Assembly (NCBI GenBank): GCA_943789355.1
Contig: CALSTU010000004.1
Coordinates: 124,001-188,000, forward strand
Source: UBA7430 sp002478765
Lineage (GTDB): Bacteria > Bacteroidota > Bacteroidia > Flavobacteriales > UBA7430
DNA: 64,000 nucleotides
Direction of reading: 5' to 3'
In this document: one piece after another, positions 45,257 to 55,332 of the stretch
Position numbering within the stretch: the first letter of the stretch is position 1
Layout: each line of letters starts with the position of its first letter
Translations under genes and position numbers: made by a program
The notes under the pieces: generated by a model
Told to the model about the DNA's origin: nothing
Databases searched by the model: none
Seen by the model: the letters and a program-made list of their open reading frames with translations, nothing else

Positions 45257-45411
45257 ATTATTTAGCCGTTGCCATTGATTGTTTGTAACAAAAAGCAGCA
45301 AGAGTCTTCTTTTTAAGAAATCTATCCAAATTTTAAGCCGCCTATCAGCAACATACGGTTGGAGAACGTAAAAGTCTTGAGTTTTGTATTCAATAATTGA
45401 GAAAAGGCTCG

Positions 45412-45419
45412 TATTTTTG
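45412..45419 (+). promoter_or_regulatory. -7 element of the haem operon
   Basis: TATTTTTG fully matches TAnnTTTG. It lies inside the longest possible reading frame of hemA (TTG 45397), so that start cannot belong to a transcript made here. A TTTG occurs 25 bases upstream, which is wider than the usual 19-21. Confidence 0.45.
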
Positions 45420-45441
45420 TGGTAATCAACGCACACAGGAT

Positions 45442-46677
45442 TTGAGTCAAACAAAAAATAAATTTATAACTCTAGGAATCAGCCATTGGAAAACGCCAAT
45501 TGATGTCCGAGAGAAATTCAACTTTAGCAAGCACGCTATTGACCAAATACTTCAAGATGCTAAAGCTCTAGGCATAAACTCCCTGTTTGTCCTGAGCACT
45601 TGCAACAGAGCGCAATTTTTTGCGCACAGCCACAACAGTTTATTACTCAAAGAACTTTTTGTAAAATACAACGAAGCTACACAGGAAGAATTTGATACCT
45701 ATCATTTTCAGCTTTCCGGTGATGATGCCGTCCATCATCTTTTTGAACTTTGCTGTGGCTTAGACTCACTAATGTTGGGAGATCTTCAAATTGTGAGCCA
45801 AGTAAAAGAGGCGGTGAAATTCGCATCCCAAACAGAAATGTTAGATGGCTTTTCCCATCGTTTGATGCAGTTTGTCATGCAAGCCTATAAAGATGTGCGA
45901 ACAGACACGGCTATTAATGAAGGCCCTGCCTCAGTAGCTCATGGTGCAGTCCTTTTCATTAAAGAACGTTACAAAAGTCTTAGAGATAAAAAAATAGTAC
46001 TTCTTGGTACCGGAGAAATCGGTGAAACAACAGCTAAAAACCTCCTTAAGCACCCTCATAAGCAAATGGTGCTCATCAATCGAACACGTTCGAAAGCAGA
46101 AGCCATTGCAAAACCGCTTGGGTTTAACGTTGCCAACATCGAGGACTTAAAAAGCGAATTAACCGATACGGATATTTTAATCGTTGCTACAGGTGCCTCT
46201 GAATATACGGTTGACTCCGAACACTTCGAAGCTCTTAAAAAAGAAATGTTACTCATCGATTTATCAGTCCCGAGAAACATTAACCCTGAGGTTCGAGAAT
46301 TAAATGGGTTGGAGCTTATCGATATGGATCAGCTCAATAGCATCCAAGATGAAACTTTAGCCATGCGTCGCAAGAACATCCCCAAAGCACGCACCATCAT
46401 CAACCTTCATAAAAATGAATTCTACGACTGGGTCTTGATGCGAGATTTATCTCCTGTTATCCAAGCATTACGTGAAAAACTTCACCAATACCGGATCGAT
46501 GAACTTGAACAGCAAAAATTCCGTTTGAATGAAGAAGAGATTAAAAAAGCAGATAAATTGACGACCAGCGTAGTAAACAAAATTGCCAATCAGGCTACCG
46601 AATACATCAAATCTAAGTACCGCCATTCCGACGAGGTGGTAAAGATGATTGAAGAAATGTTTAAACTGAATCCATGA
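45442..46677 (+). CDS. hemA: glutamyl-tRNA reductase
   Basis: The first step of the C5 haem pathway: it reduces glutamyl-tRNA to glutamate semialdehyde. The enzyme shows LGISHWKTPIDVREKF, the nucleophile Cys in LSTCNRAQFF (Cys54 from the chosen start), SLMLGDLQIVSQVKEA and the NADPH loop VLLGTGEIGETTAKN. I chose TTG 45442 (SQTKNKFITLG after the start Met) because the more upstream TTG precedes the promoter element and no ATG is near. Its stop overlaps the hemC start by four bases. Confidence 0.93.
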   Translation: MSQTKNKFITLGISHWKTPIDVREKFNFSKHAIDQILQDAKALGINSLFVLSTCNRAQFFAHSHNSLLLKELFVKYNEATQEEFDTYHFQLSGDDAVHHLFELCCGLDSLMLGDLQIVSQVKEAVKFASQTEMLDGFSHRLMQFVMQAYKDVRTDTAINEGPASVAHGAVLFIKERYKSLRDKKIVLLGTGEIGETTAKNLLKHPHKQMVLINRTRSKAEAIAKPLGFNVANIEDLKSELTDTDILIVATGASEYTVDSEHFEALKKEMLLIDLSVPRNINPEVRELNGLELIDMDQLNSIQDETLAMRRKNIPKARTIINLHKNEFYDWVLMRDLSPVIQALREKLHQYRIDELEQQKFRLNEEEIKKADKLTTSVVNKIANQATEYIKSKYRHSDEVVKMIEEMFKLNP

Positions 46678-47594
46678 TCCGCATAGGAACCAGAAAAAGC
46701 AAATTGGCCTTGTGGCAAGCGCACAAGGTACAAGAAGAGTTGAATGCTCGAGGAGAAACTTCCGAATTGGTCCTAATCGAATCGGAAGGGGATAAAGTGC
46801 TCGACACACCGCTACCTCTAATGGGTGGGAAAGGCGTATTTACCAAAGCTTTAGACGATGCTCTTGTGGATGGAAAAATCGATATTGCCGTTCATTCTCA
46901 TAAAGACATCCCCACCGACTTACCCGAGGGAATTAAGTTGTGTACTGTGATGCAAAGGGGCAATCCTTTTGACGTGTTGGTCGTTCGTAAAAACAGCGAT
47001 TTTTTAAACGAAAAGGATTATACCGGTTTGATTGCCACAAGTTCCAACAGAAGAAAATCACAATGGATCGATCGCTACGAAAAACACAACACCTGCGACA
47101 TTCGTGGAAATGTACAAACACGCATTAAAAAGTTAAGAGAAAGTGATTGGGACGGTGCCATATTTGCGGCGGCAGGATTAGAGCGCCTCGAACTGAACCA
47201 TGAAATTGCTATGATTTTAGACTGGATGGTTCCAGCACCTGCACAAGGAGCTGTTGCCATAGTTTGTAGAGAAGAAGATAAGACGACTGCAGCTATTTGC
47301 CGAGGATTCCACGACAAAGAAACCGCATTGTGTACCGGAATTGAAAGAGATTTCCTAAATCGCCTCAACGGCGGATGCTCTGCCCCCATAGGTGCTTATG
47401 CAAAAGTAGAAGACGGAATCTTAAAACTTCATGCACTTGTTATGGATCCTGATGCCGAGATCAAGATTGAAGTGAAACTAGAAAAAGATGCGCTACTTGC
47501 ACACGACTTGGGGTTTGAAGCTGCTGAGTATGCTCTGAAAAGAGGTGCAAAAGACATCATCGACAAACTCCCTAAAGAAAAACGGTTGCACTAA
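46674..47594 (+). CDS. hemC: hydroxymethylbilane synthase (porphobilinogen deaminase)
   Basis: It links four porphobilinogens into hydroxymethylbilane. The 306-residue protein has IRIGTRKSKLALWQA, AVHSHKDIPTDLP (substrate-binding Asp and Lys region), DIRGNVQTRIKKL, and Cys235 in LNGGCSAPIGAY, which carries the dipyrromethane cofactor. It is cotranscribed with hemA and hemD. Confidence 0.96.
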   Translation: MIRIGTRKSKLALWQAHKVQEELNARGETSELVLIESEGDKVLDTPLPLMGGKGVFTKALDDALVDGKIDIAVHSHKDIPTDLPEGIKLCTVMQRGNPFDVLVVRKNSDFLNEKDYTGLIATSSNRRKSQWIDRYEKHNTCDIRGNVQTRIKKLRESDWDGAIFAAAGLERLELNHEIAMILDWMVPAPAQGAVAIVCREEDKTTAAICRGFHDKETALCTGIERDFLNRLNGGCSAPIGAYAKVEDGILKLHALVMDPDAEIKIEVKLEKDALLAHDLGFEAAEYALKRGAKDIIDKLPKEKRLH

Positions 47595-48257
47595 ATGAAT
47601 CAAAAAGGGCAAATATGGGTCACGAGATCGCTTAATGAGCGACAAAGATCTTATGCCATAAACCTTGGCCTTAGAATTAAAGAAATTGCACTTACTAAAA
47701 TTCAGCATCTAAAATTCCCAAAAGAATTACCCGATTCCGAAGCCTGGATCTTTACCAGTCAAAATGCGGTGAAAAATCTTACAAAAATGAATTTCACGGG
47801 CACCATTTATGCTTCCGGTAAGCAAACGGCAAATGCACTAAAAGAAAAAGGCTTCGATTCAAAAAGTGGCCCAACAGAAACGGCGCTAAGTTTGGCTGAA
47901 ACAATCGCTCTAGATGGGGTTAAATCAGCTCTATTCTTCTGCGGAAATATTCGCCGACAAGAATTGCCCAACCACCTTGCTAAAAAAAATATTCAGCTAA
48001 AAGAAGAAGTGGTTTACCACACACTTCTAGAGCCCAAAATGATTCCTACTAAAAAAGGAGACGTGCTTTTTTTCATGAGTCCTTCAGCAGTAGAATCTTT
48101 TGCCATGACCAACCCGTTCAGCTCCGATGTTAATTATTACAGTATCGGAGAAACAACAGCCCATGCCCTGCGAAAGAAGGGCATACAAAAAATAAATACA
48201 GCAGCAGAAGCTTCTTTCGAAGCCATGCTCGAACGATACACAACAGAAAACAAATAA
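47595..48257 (+). CDS. hemD: uroporphyrinogen-III synthase
   Basis: It closes the tetrapyrrole ring with inversion of ring D. At 220 residues it has the low conservation usual for HemD but shows WIFTSQNAVKNL, IYASGKQTANALKEKG, LFFCGNIRRQELPN and FFMSPSAVESFA. These are the typical TSxNAV and SPSAV elements. Its position directly after hemC supports the call. Confidence 0.9.
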   Translation: MNQKGQIWVTRSLNERQRSYAINLGLRIKEIALTKIQHLKFPKELPDSEAWIFTSQNAVKNLTKMNFTGTIYASGKQTANALKEKGFDSKSGPTETALSLAETIALDGVKSALFFCGNIRRQELPNHLAKKNIQLKEEVVYHTLLEPKMIPTKKGDVLFFMSPSAVESFAMTNPFSSDVNYYSIGETTAHALRKKGIQKINTAAEASFEAMLERYTTENK

Positions 48258-48258
48258 C

Positions 48259-49287
48259 ATGGAGTTCCCAGAATTAAAAAACGATCTCTTACTAAGAGCT
48301 TTAAAAGGTGAAACAGTCGAAAGACCACCCGTATGGATGATGCGTCAAGCCGGACGTTTTCTCCCGGATTACAGAGTTTTACGAGAACAGTATACCTTCT
48401 TCGAACGCTGTGAAACGCCTCATTTGGTTTCGGAGATCACCACCATGCCTATCTGGCAGGTTGGTACAGATGCCGCCATCTTATTCTCAGATATTTTAGT
48501 CGTGCCCATGGCTATGGGATACCACGTAGACATGGTTCCCGGTGTAGGACCTCGACTTCCAGAAACGGTTAAGAGTCTTGCCGATGCTGAGGCCATTAAA
48601 ATCCCTGATGTGGATGTCGCACTAGGGTACGTAATGGAAGGCATCAAGCAAACACGTATGGACTTGAAAGGTGAGGTTCCATTAATCGGTTTTGCGGGCG
48701 CTCCGTGGACTTTGCTTTGTTATATGGTTCAAGGAAAAGGTTCTAAAGACTTTTCTGAAGCCAAACACTTTTGCTTTGAGCAACCGGAAGCGGCCAAAAT
48801 ACTACTACAAAAAATAACCGATACGACCATAGCCTACATGAAGGCCCAAATTAAGGCAGGTGCTCAGGCGTTTCAATTGTTTGATTCTTGGGCAGGTTTA
48901 TTGAGCCCAGATGACTTTATGGAATTCGCTTACCCTTATTTAAAACAGATTGTTGCAGAATGCACGGTCCCTAATATTTTATTCGCCAAGGGTTCGTGGT
49001 ATGCTTTAGAAGAATTAAAAGCCACCGGCGCCAACGGCATTGGTATCGACTGGGCCGTGACACCTGAAATGGCACGAAAAGTTTTGGGTAACGACGTAAC
49101 CATTCAAGGGAATTTTGATCCTTCTAGATTGTATGCTCCAATCCCTAAGATTGAACAATGGACCAAAGAAATGATTGATCAATTTGGCAAAGATCGATAC
49201 ATTGTAAACCTTGGACACGGCATTTTACCAGACGTACCCGTGGATCATGCTAGGGCATTCATAAATGCAGTTAAAAACTACAGCTAA
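48259..49287 (+). CDS. hemE: uroporphyrinogen decarboxylase
   Basis: It decarboxylates uroporphyrinogen III to coproporphyrinogen III. The 342-residue TIM barrel has PPVWMMRQAGRFLPDYR, ILFSDILVVPMAMG with the catalytic Asp, GFAGAPWTLLCYMVQG and NLGHGILPDVP. It lies one base after hemD and directly before hemF. Confidence 0.97.
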   Translation: MEFPELKNDLLLRALKGETVERPPVWMMRQAGRFLPDYRVLREQYTFFERCETPHLVSEITTMPIWQVGTDAAILFSDILVVPMAMGYHVDMVPGVGPRLPETVKSLADAEAIKIPDVDVALGYVMEGIKQTRMDLKGEVPLIGFAGAPWTLLCYMVQGKGSKDFSEAKHFCFEQPEAAKILLQKITDTTIAYMKAQIKAGAQAFQLFDSWAGLLSPDDFMEFAYPYLKQIVAECTVPNILFAKGSWYALEELKATGANGIGIDWAVTPEMARKVLGNDVTIQGNFDPSRLYAPIPKIEQWTKEMIDQFGKDRYIVNLGHGILPDVPVDHARAFINAVKNYS

Positions 49288-50196
49288 ATGAATATTAAGG
49301 AGACATTCACAAAACATCTTTTCGATTTGCAAAATAGCATTTGCCATGCCTTGGAAGAAGTAGACGGTAAGGCTAAATTTATTGAAGATGCTTGGGAAAG
49401 ACCCGGTGGTGGTGGTGGAAAAACACGCGTTATTACCAAGGGAAATGTCTTCGAAAAAGGGGGGGTAAACACCTCCATTGTTCACGGTGAACTTCCGGAT
49501 CTATTTAAAAAAAAATTTGACGTAAGTGAAGCCAGTTTCTATGCTTGCGGACTCTCTTTAGTGATTCATCCGGGAAGTCCAATGGTGCCCACTGTACATG
49601 CCAACTGGCGCTATTTTGAAATGTATGATCGCGAAGGTAATATTGTGAAACAATGGTTTGGTGGTGGTTCAGACCTCACACCTTATTATTTGGTTGATGA
49701 AGATGCTGAGCACTTCCATCAAATAATGAAAAGTATGTGTGATAAACATCACTCCAATTATTATCCAGAATTCAAAAAAGCCTGCGATACATACTTCTTC
49801 AACAGCCACAGAGATGAAACTAGAGGTGTTGGGGGCATCTTCTACGACTACATGCAAGAAGATGAAAACATGAGCTGGGAAAAGCTTTTAGCCTTCCAAT
49901 TGGATGCAGGAAACTGCTTTGTGGAGGCTTACGTTCCTATCGTTGAAAAACACAAAGAGGAAACGTTCACCGAAGAGCAAAAATATTGGCAAGAGATCCG
50001 ACGGGGTCGCTATGTAGAGTTTAATCTACTTCACGATAGAGGAACCCATTTTGGCATTAAAACCAAAGGAAGAACAGAATCTATTTTAATGAGCTTACCC
50101 GCAACCGTAAGGTGGGATTACGATTTCAAAACAGAAAAAGGTTCCGAAGAAGCTAAGTTGATAAATGTCCTAATGAACCCTAGAGACTGGGCTTAA
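49288..50196 (+). CDS. hemF: oxygen-dependent coproporphyrinogen III oxidase
   Basis: It uses O2 to make protoporphyrinogen IX. The 302-residue protein has the HemF landmarks AWERPGGGGGKTRVI, SLVIHPGSPMVPTVHANWRYF, WFGGGSDLTPYYL and RGRYVEFNLLHDRGTHFGI. This aerobic enzyme, rather than HemN, closing the operon points to an oxygen-respiring organism. Genes for hemB, hemL and the last steps are not in the window. Confidence 0.97.
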   Translation: MNIKETFTKHLFDLQNSICHALEEVDGKAKFIEDAWERPGGGGGKTRVITKGNVFEKGGVNTSIVHGELPDLFKKKFDVSEASFYACGLSLVIHPGSPMVPTVHANWRYFEMYDREGNIVKQWFGGGSDLTPYYLVDEDAEHFHQIMKSMCDKHHSNYYPEFKKACDTYFFNSHRDETRGVGGIFYDYMQEDENMSWEKLLAFQLDAGNCFVEAYVPIVEKHKEETFTEEQKYWQEIRRGRYVEFNLLHDRGTHFGIKTKGRTESILMSLPATVRWDYDFKTEKGSEEAKLINVLMNPRDWA

Positions 50197-50229
50197 ATAT
50201 CGCTTGAGCTTCAAATAATTACTAAAATG

Positions 50230-50258
50230 AAAAAGTCCCCCCACATTGTGAGAGGACT
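50230..50258 (-). terminator. intrinsic terminator of leuS
   Basis: On the minus strand the arms 50248-50258 and 50234-50244 form 11 pairs (two of them G-U) around a three-base loop, followed by five T. On the plus strand the same arms have two mismatches and no T-run, so it mainly serves leuS. Confidence 0.75.
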
Positions 50259-50292
50259 CTGCATTCGTAGAACAAACAATCTTCTTAGATTT

Positions 50293-53076
50293 TTAAACTA
50301 CAATATTGATGATTTTCTTAGGGACGACAATGACCTTTTTGGGTGTCTTACCGGCTAAATAATGAACGGCTTTTTCGTGCACTAAGATTTGTTTTTCTAT
50401 CTCAGATTTATCCATATCTAAAGCATACTCAACCTTGAAACGCATCTTCCCATTAAAAGAAACCGGATACATGTGCGAGCTCTCTACCAAATAGGATGCA
50501 TCAAAAGCCGGAAAATCTTGATATGTAACACCATCCGTATGTCCTAACTGCTCCCATAACTCTTCGGCAATGTGAGGCGCATAGGATGAAATTAAAATTA
50601 CCAACGGTTCCAAAACAGATCGATTGTTGCACTTTTGTGCAGTTAGCTCATTAACGCAAACCATAAAGGTACTTACGGTGGTGTTGAAAGAAAAATTTTC
50701 AATATCCTCAGCAACCTTATTGATGGTTTTATGAAGTATTTTCAATGCATCTTTTGAGGGCGTACCGTCAGAAACGGAAAAATTTCCGTCGGCGTCATGA
50801 AATAGCCGCCATAGCTTACGCAGGAAGTTATTTACGCCCGAAATTCCGTTGGTGTTCCATGGCTTAAACTGTTCTAACGGACCCAAGAACATCTCATACA
50901 TTCTTAAGGTGTCTGCACCGTAATTTTCTACAATTAAATCCGGGCTAACCACATTAAACTTTGACTTGGACATCTTCTCTACCTCTGCCCCACATTTATA
51001 AACGCTATCCTCAAGAATGAATTCGGCATTGGCAAAATCAGAACGCCAAGCTTTGAAAGCTTCTGTATCCAAAACATCGTTCTCCACCATGTTTACGTCA
51101 GCATGTATCGCCGAAGTATCATACTGATCCTTGAGACCGTATGAAACAAATGTATTGGTATCCTTAATTCGGTAGACAAAGTTCGAACGACCTAAAATCA
51201 TTCCCTGATTGATCATTTTTTTGAAAGGCTCTTGCTCTGAAACAAACCCTCTATCAAAGAGGAATTTCATCCAAAAACGAGCATACAATAAGTGCCCCGT
51301 TGCGTGCTCAGAACCTCCAATATATAAATCTACGTTTCTCCAGTATGATTCGGCTTCTTTGGATACAAATGCGCCATCGTTGGTCGCATCCATATAACGC
51401 AAGAAGTACCAAGAAGAACCCGCCCATCCGGGCATGGTGTTCGTTTCTATCGCGTTCCCTTCGGAAGTCTCCCACTTTTCTGCTCGTGCCAATGGAGGTT
51501 CACCATCTTCGGTGGGTAAGTATTTTTCCACATCCGGGAGGGTCAATGGAAGATCTGAATCCACCATAGCTTTTGGCAATCCATCTTCAAAATAAATTGG
51601 AAAGGGTTCTCCCCAATACCTCTGACGTGAAAAAATGGCATCGCGAATTCGATATTGGATTTTTCCATAGCCAACCCCCTTTTCTTCGATCTTCTCAATA
51701 ATTACTCTGGTGGCTTCTTTTATCTCCAAACCATCAAGAAAATCAGAGTTCAAAATGGTTCCTACTTTACCATCATGCGATTCATGTGGCAAATTACCGC
51801 CGGAGATCACTTGAATCAAAGGCAAATCAAAGTGCTTTGCAAAAGCAAAATCGCGCGTGTCATGAGCTGGCACAGCCATTACCGCACCCGTTCCATAACT
51901 TGCCAAAACATAATCACCAATCCAAACAGGAATTTTAGCTCCTGTAAAAGGGTTCTTGACATAGGCTCCGGTAAATTGTCCAGAAACAGTTTTCACGTCC
52001 GACATCCGGTCGCGCTCAGAACGCTTTTTCGTTTGATCGATGTACTCTTGTACTGCCGAACTGCATGCGTCAGTGGTAATTCGAGACACGTATTCATGTT
52101 CGGGCGCTAAAGTCAGGTAAGACACTCCAAAAATGGTGTCGGGGCGCGTGGTAAAAACTTCTATTTCAAGATCTTCATCCTCAGAAAGCGCTTCACTTTC
52201 CAATTCAAATCGGATGGAAGCACCCTCAGATCGACCGATCCAATTTCTTTGCTGTTCTCGAATAGCATCAGTCCAATCTACAGTGTCTAAGCCATCCAAT
52301 AGACGTTGAGCATAAGCCGTAATTCTCATGGACCATTGCATCATTCTTTTTTGAACGACGGGATAACCTCCTCGCTCAGACAAGCCGTCCTTAACCTCAT
52401 CATTTGCAAGAACAGTTCCCAGTTCAGAACACCAATTGACCATTGTTTCCGAGCGAAAAGCCATTCGGTAGGCCAACAGAATTTCTTCTTTTTCTTTCGT
52501 TGTTTTTGCGTTCCACTCCAAAGCGGTAAAAACCGCTACGTCATCGCATTCGGCTTTTACAGAAGTATTTCCTTCTTGCTCAAAATGCTGAATTAAAGTC
52601 TCAATAGGCTTTGCTTGATCTTCATCTTTGCAATACCAAGAGTTGAAAACTTGTTTAAAAATCCACTGGGTCCATTTGTAATAATTCGGCTCAGAAGTTC
52701 GCACTTCCCGATCCCAATCAAATGAAAAACCAATCTTATCCATTTGCTCACGGTATCGAGCGATATTTTGTTCTGTTGTAATCGCAGGATGTTGGCCTGT
52801 TTGTATGGCATATTGCTCGGCTGGCAAACCAAAGGAATCATAACCCATTGGGTGCAACACGTTAAAACCTTTCAAACGTTTGTACCGTGCATAAATATCC
52901 GATGCAATATAACCTAAAGGATGGCCCACATGCAATCCTGCTCCAGATGGATAGGGAAACATATCCAAAACATAATATTTAGGCTTATCAGAATTCGCTT
53001 CTACCTGAAACGTTTTTTCTTCTGACCATCGCTTACGCCACTTGTCTTCTATACTCTTAAAATTGTACTCTGCCAT
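50293..53076 (-). CDS. leuS: leucyl-tRNA synthetase
   Basis: It charges tRNA-Leu. The 927-residue protein has the normal HxGH signature (His49, Gly51, His52 in GLHVGHPLGY), a CP1 editing domain with FTTRPDTIFGVSYL and a GTGAVMAVPAHD pocket, and EKMSKSKFNVV. This contrasts with ileS in the same window, where the signature is altered. An insertion of about 100 residues between WYF..RYMDATND and KMSKS is of the usual bacterial type. It is transcribed alone and converges on hemF. Confidence 0.96.
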   Translation of the reverse strand: MAEYNFKSIEDKWRKRWSEEKTFQVEANSDKPKYYVLDMFPYPSGAGLHVGHPLGYIASDIYARYKRLKGFNVLHPMGYDSFGLPAEQYAIQTGQHPAITTEQNIARYREQMDKIGFSFDWDREVRTSEPNYYKWTQWIFKQVFNSWYCKDEDQAKPIETLIQHFEQEGNTSVKAECDDVAVFTALEWNAKTTKEKEEILLAYRMAFRSETMVNWCSELGTVLANDEVKDGLSERGGYPVVQKRMMQWSMRITAYAQRLLDGLDTVDWTDAIREQQRNWIGRSEGASIRFELESEALSEDEDLEIEVFTTRPDTIFGVSYLTLAPEHEYVSRITTDACSSAVQEYIDQTKKRSERDRMSDVKTVSGQFTGAYVKNPFTGAKIPVWIGDYVLASYGTGAVMAVPAHDTRDFAFAKHFDLPLIQVISGGNLPHESHDGKVGTILNSDFLDGLEIKEATRVIIEKIEEKGVGYGKIQYRIRDAIFSRQRYWGEPFPIYFEDGLPKAMVDSDLPLTLPDVEKYLPTEDGEPPLARAEKWETSEGNAIETNTMPGWAGSSWYFLRYMDATNDGAFVSKEAESYWRNVDLYIGGSEHATGHLLYARFWMKFLFDRGFVSEQEPFKKMINQGMILGRSNFVYRIKDTNTFVSYGLKDQYDTSAIHADVNMVENDVLDTEAFKAWRSDFANAEFILEDSVYKCGAEVEKMSKSKFNVVSPDLIVENYGADTLRMYEMFLGPLEQFKPWNTNGISGVNNFLRKLWRLFHDADGNFSVSDGTPSKDALKILHKTINKVAEDIENFSFNTTVSTFMVCVNELTAQKCNNRSVLEPLVILISSYAPHIAEELWEQLGHTDGVTYQDFPAFDASYLVESSHMYPVSFNGKMRFKVEYALDMDKSEIEKQILVHEKAVHYLAGKTPKKVIVVPKKIINIVV

Positions 53077-53089
53077 AATTCCTAATCTG

Positions 53090-53137
53090 CAAATTTACAA
53101 GACCTTAGGAGGCCTTTTTTTGAGATGGGCAAAGATA
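53090..53137 (-). promoter_or_regulatory. two -7 elements flanking a hairpin before leuS
   Basis: Two full TAnnTTTG matches lie on the minus strand: TATCTTTG (53130-53137) and TAAATTTG (53090-53097). Between them is a seven-pair hairpin (arms 53110-53116 and 53099-53105, loop CCTA). The nearer element would give a short leader that includes AGGA before the ATG. Neither has a clear -33 box. On the plus strand the hairpin carries one mismatch but is followed by seven T. Confidence 0.45.
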
Positions 53138-53326
53138 GGTTTTTTACGATAAATGAGTCGTGATAAACAAGTGAATGGTGCAATAGATTTTTGCAGTGGT
53201 TAGGGTAAAGGATTAGCAAATACAAAAGAGCATGTCGAATTAAAATTTTGAATGAAGTGACAGGATTTTAAATGTAGGATCAACCAACAACTAATTTTAG
53301 TATTTTAGCTCTCTAAATTCACACCA

Positions 53327-55249
53327 TTGATTCCAAAGGAAACCATAGACGTTATTTTTGAAACCGCCCGAATAGACGAGGTCGTTGGTGATTTTGTACA
53401 GCTCAAAAAACGCGGGGTGAACCTGTTAGGTAATTGTCCTTTTCACGACGAAAAAACACCTTCATTTACAGTATCTCCTGCCAAAGGCATCTACAAGTGT
53501 TTTGGTTGTGGAAAAGGGGGTAACTCTGTGAACTTCGTGATGGATCATGAGCATTTCACGTATCCTGAGGCGTTAAAATATCTTGCTAATAAGTACAACA
53601 TTTTCATTGAAGAAACGGTTCGTACACCCGAACAAGAGGAGGCGGCAAACGACAGAGAGAGTATGTTCATCGTTAGCAATTCCGCGAATGACTACTTCCA
53701 AGATCAGCTTTTCAATAGTGATGAAGGCCGGGCGATTGGCTTGAGTTATTTCAAAGAAAGAGGCTTCAGAGAAGAGACCCTCAAAAAGTTTCAGTTGGGC
53801 TACAATCCCGAAAAAAGTGATGCTTTTAGTACCTTCGCCCTTAAGGAGGGTTATAAAATTGAGTTTCTCGATAAAACAGGTCTTACCATTCCCAAAGAAT
53901 CAAGAAACTACGATCGTTTTCACGGTCGTGTTATGTTCCCTATTCGCTCCTTGTCGGGTCGTGTTTTGGGATTTGGCGGAAGAATCTTAAAAAACAACGT
54001 TAAAGCTGCCAAATATTTAAACTCCCCAGAAAGTGAGATATACCACAAAAGTAAGGTCCTTTATGGTATGTACTATGCCAAAAATAGTATTGTAAAAAGG
54101 AACCGGTGTTTGTTGGTTGAGGGATATACGGATGTCATTTCAATGCACCAAGCTGGAATGGAAAATGTAGTGGCCTCATCAGGTACCTCACTCACCATAG
54201 ATCAAATAAAGCTCGTAAAAAGATTCACCAACAACATCACGCTTCTCTTTGACGGTGATGCTGCGGGACTCAAAGCAGCTCTTCGGGGAGTTAATCTCAT
54301 TTTAGAGGCAGGACTTAATGTAAAAATAGTCACATTCCCAGACGGTGAGGACCCAGACTCCTATGCAAAAAAGGTAAGCTCTGAGGTTTTGGAAGACTAT
54401 ATCGAAAATCAAGCCAAAGACTTTATAGAGTTTAAATGTTCCTTGTTGTTGGATGAGGCAAAAGAGGATCCCATCAAACGAGCAGAACTCATTAAGGATG
54501 TAGCAGCAACCATTGCACTCATCCCTGATCATATTGCTCGAACTGTATACGCTCAAACCTCTTCAAAAATCCTTGGTATTGAAGAACAAGTTGTTTTTAC
54601 CAGTATAGAACAATCGCGGTCGGGTAAATCTTTGCCCGACGCAAAACCAATGCAAGTTGTTCGTAGTCCTAAACAGGGTGTAAAACCTTTAATGTTAAGT
54701 GCAAATCTGGAGGAATCAACATTGATCCGCTTGTTGGTCATTTATGGAACGTATTCGTTACGTTTTGAATATTTAAATGATGCTGAAGAGACTGAGGAAA
54801 CAAACATCAGCACCACAGAATTCATCTTATCAGAGCTGAATGAAGATGGTATTGAATTTACCCATCCGATTTATCGAAAAGTATACGAGGAAATCACAAA
54901 TTTCATTCAAGATCGCAAAGATATTCCAAATCAAAAGTTCTTCGTAAATCATCACAATCCTGACATCACTCAAGCTGTATCTGAGTTGTTGAGTGACAAA
55001 TATCAACTGAGTGATTGGGCAAAAAAAGAGATTATTGTTCCTACAGAAACCGACAAACTCAAGGAAATTGTCGTGGAAGCGGTCATTCGATTTAAGTCAA
55101 AGCAAGTCAAGATTAAAATTGATTATATGCTACAAAAAATGAAAAACAGCAATGTTCCCGAAGAGGATCGGAACAATTTCATGAGTGATTTTCAAAAACT
55201 AAATGAACTCTCTAAGTTTATAGATAAGGAGTTAGGTCGAGAGTGTTAA
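53327..55249 (+). CDS. dnaG: DNA primase
   Basis: It makes RNA primers for replication. The 640-residue protein has a zinc-binding domain (Cys37, His40, Cys58, Cys61 in GNCPFHDEKTPS and YKCFGCGKGG). A TOPRIM catalytic core follows, with LLVEGYTDVISMHQAG and LLFDGDAAGLKAA, and then a C-terminal helicase-binding region. It begins with TTG: an in-frame TAG at 53306 rules out a longer form, and IPKETIDVIF follows at once as in other primases. The 250-base gap before it has no other gene. Confidence 0.95.
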   Translation: MIPKETIDVIFETARIDEVVGDFVQLKKRGVNLLGNCPFHDEKTPSFTVSPAKGIYKCFGCGKGGNSVNFVMDHEHFTYPEALKYLANKYNIFIEETVRTPEQEEAANDRESMFIVSNSANDYFQDQLFNSDEGRAIGLSYFKERGFREETLKKFQLGYNPEKSDAFSTFALKEGYKIEFLDKTGLTIPKESRNYDRFHGRVMFPIRSLSGRVLGFGGRILKNNVKAAKYLNSPESEIYHKSKVLYGMYYAKNSIVKRNRCLLVEGYTDVISMHQAGMENVVASSGTSLTIDQIKLVKRFTNNITLLFDGDAAGLKAALRGVNLILEAGLNVKIVTFPDGEDPDSYAKKVSSEVLEDYIENQAKDFIEFKCSLLLDEAKEDPIKRAELIKDVAATIALIPDHIARTVYAQTSSKILGIEEQVVFTSIEQSRSGKSLPDAKPMQVVRSPKQGVKPLMLSANLEESTLIRLLVIYGTYSLRFEYLNDAEETEETNISTTEFILSELNEDGIEFTHPIYRKVYEEITNFIQDRKDIPNQKFFVNHHNPDITQAVSELLSDKYQLSDWAKKEIIVPTETDKLKEIVVEAVIRFKSKQVKIKIDYMLQKMKNSNVPEEDRNNFMSDFQKLNELSKFIDKELGREC

Positions 55250-55332
55250 GTGTTGCACAAACGCTTTAATTCAATCTCAGGATATTCATCCTAATTATTT
55301 ACAATACCTTTACGCTAAATTAGAACGTTACA

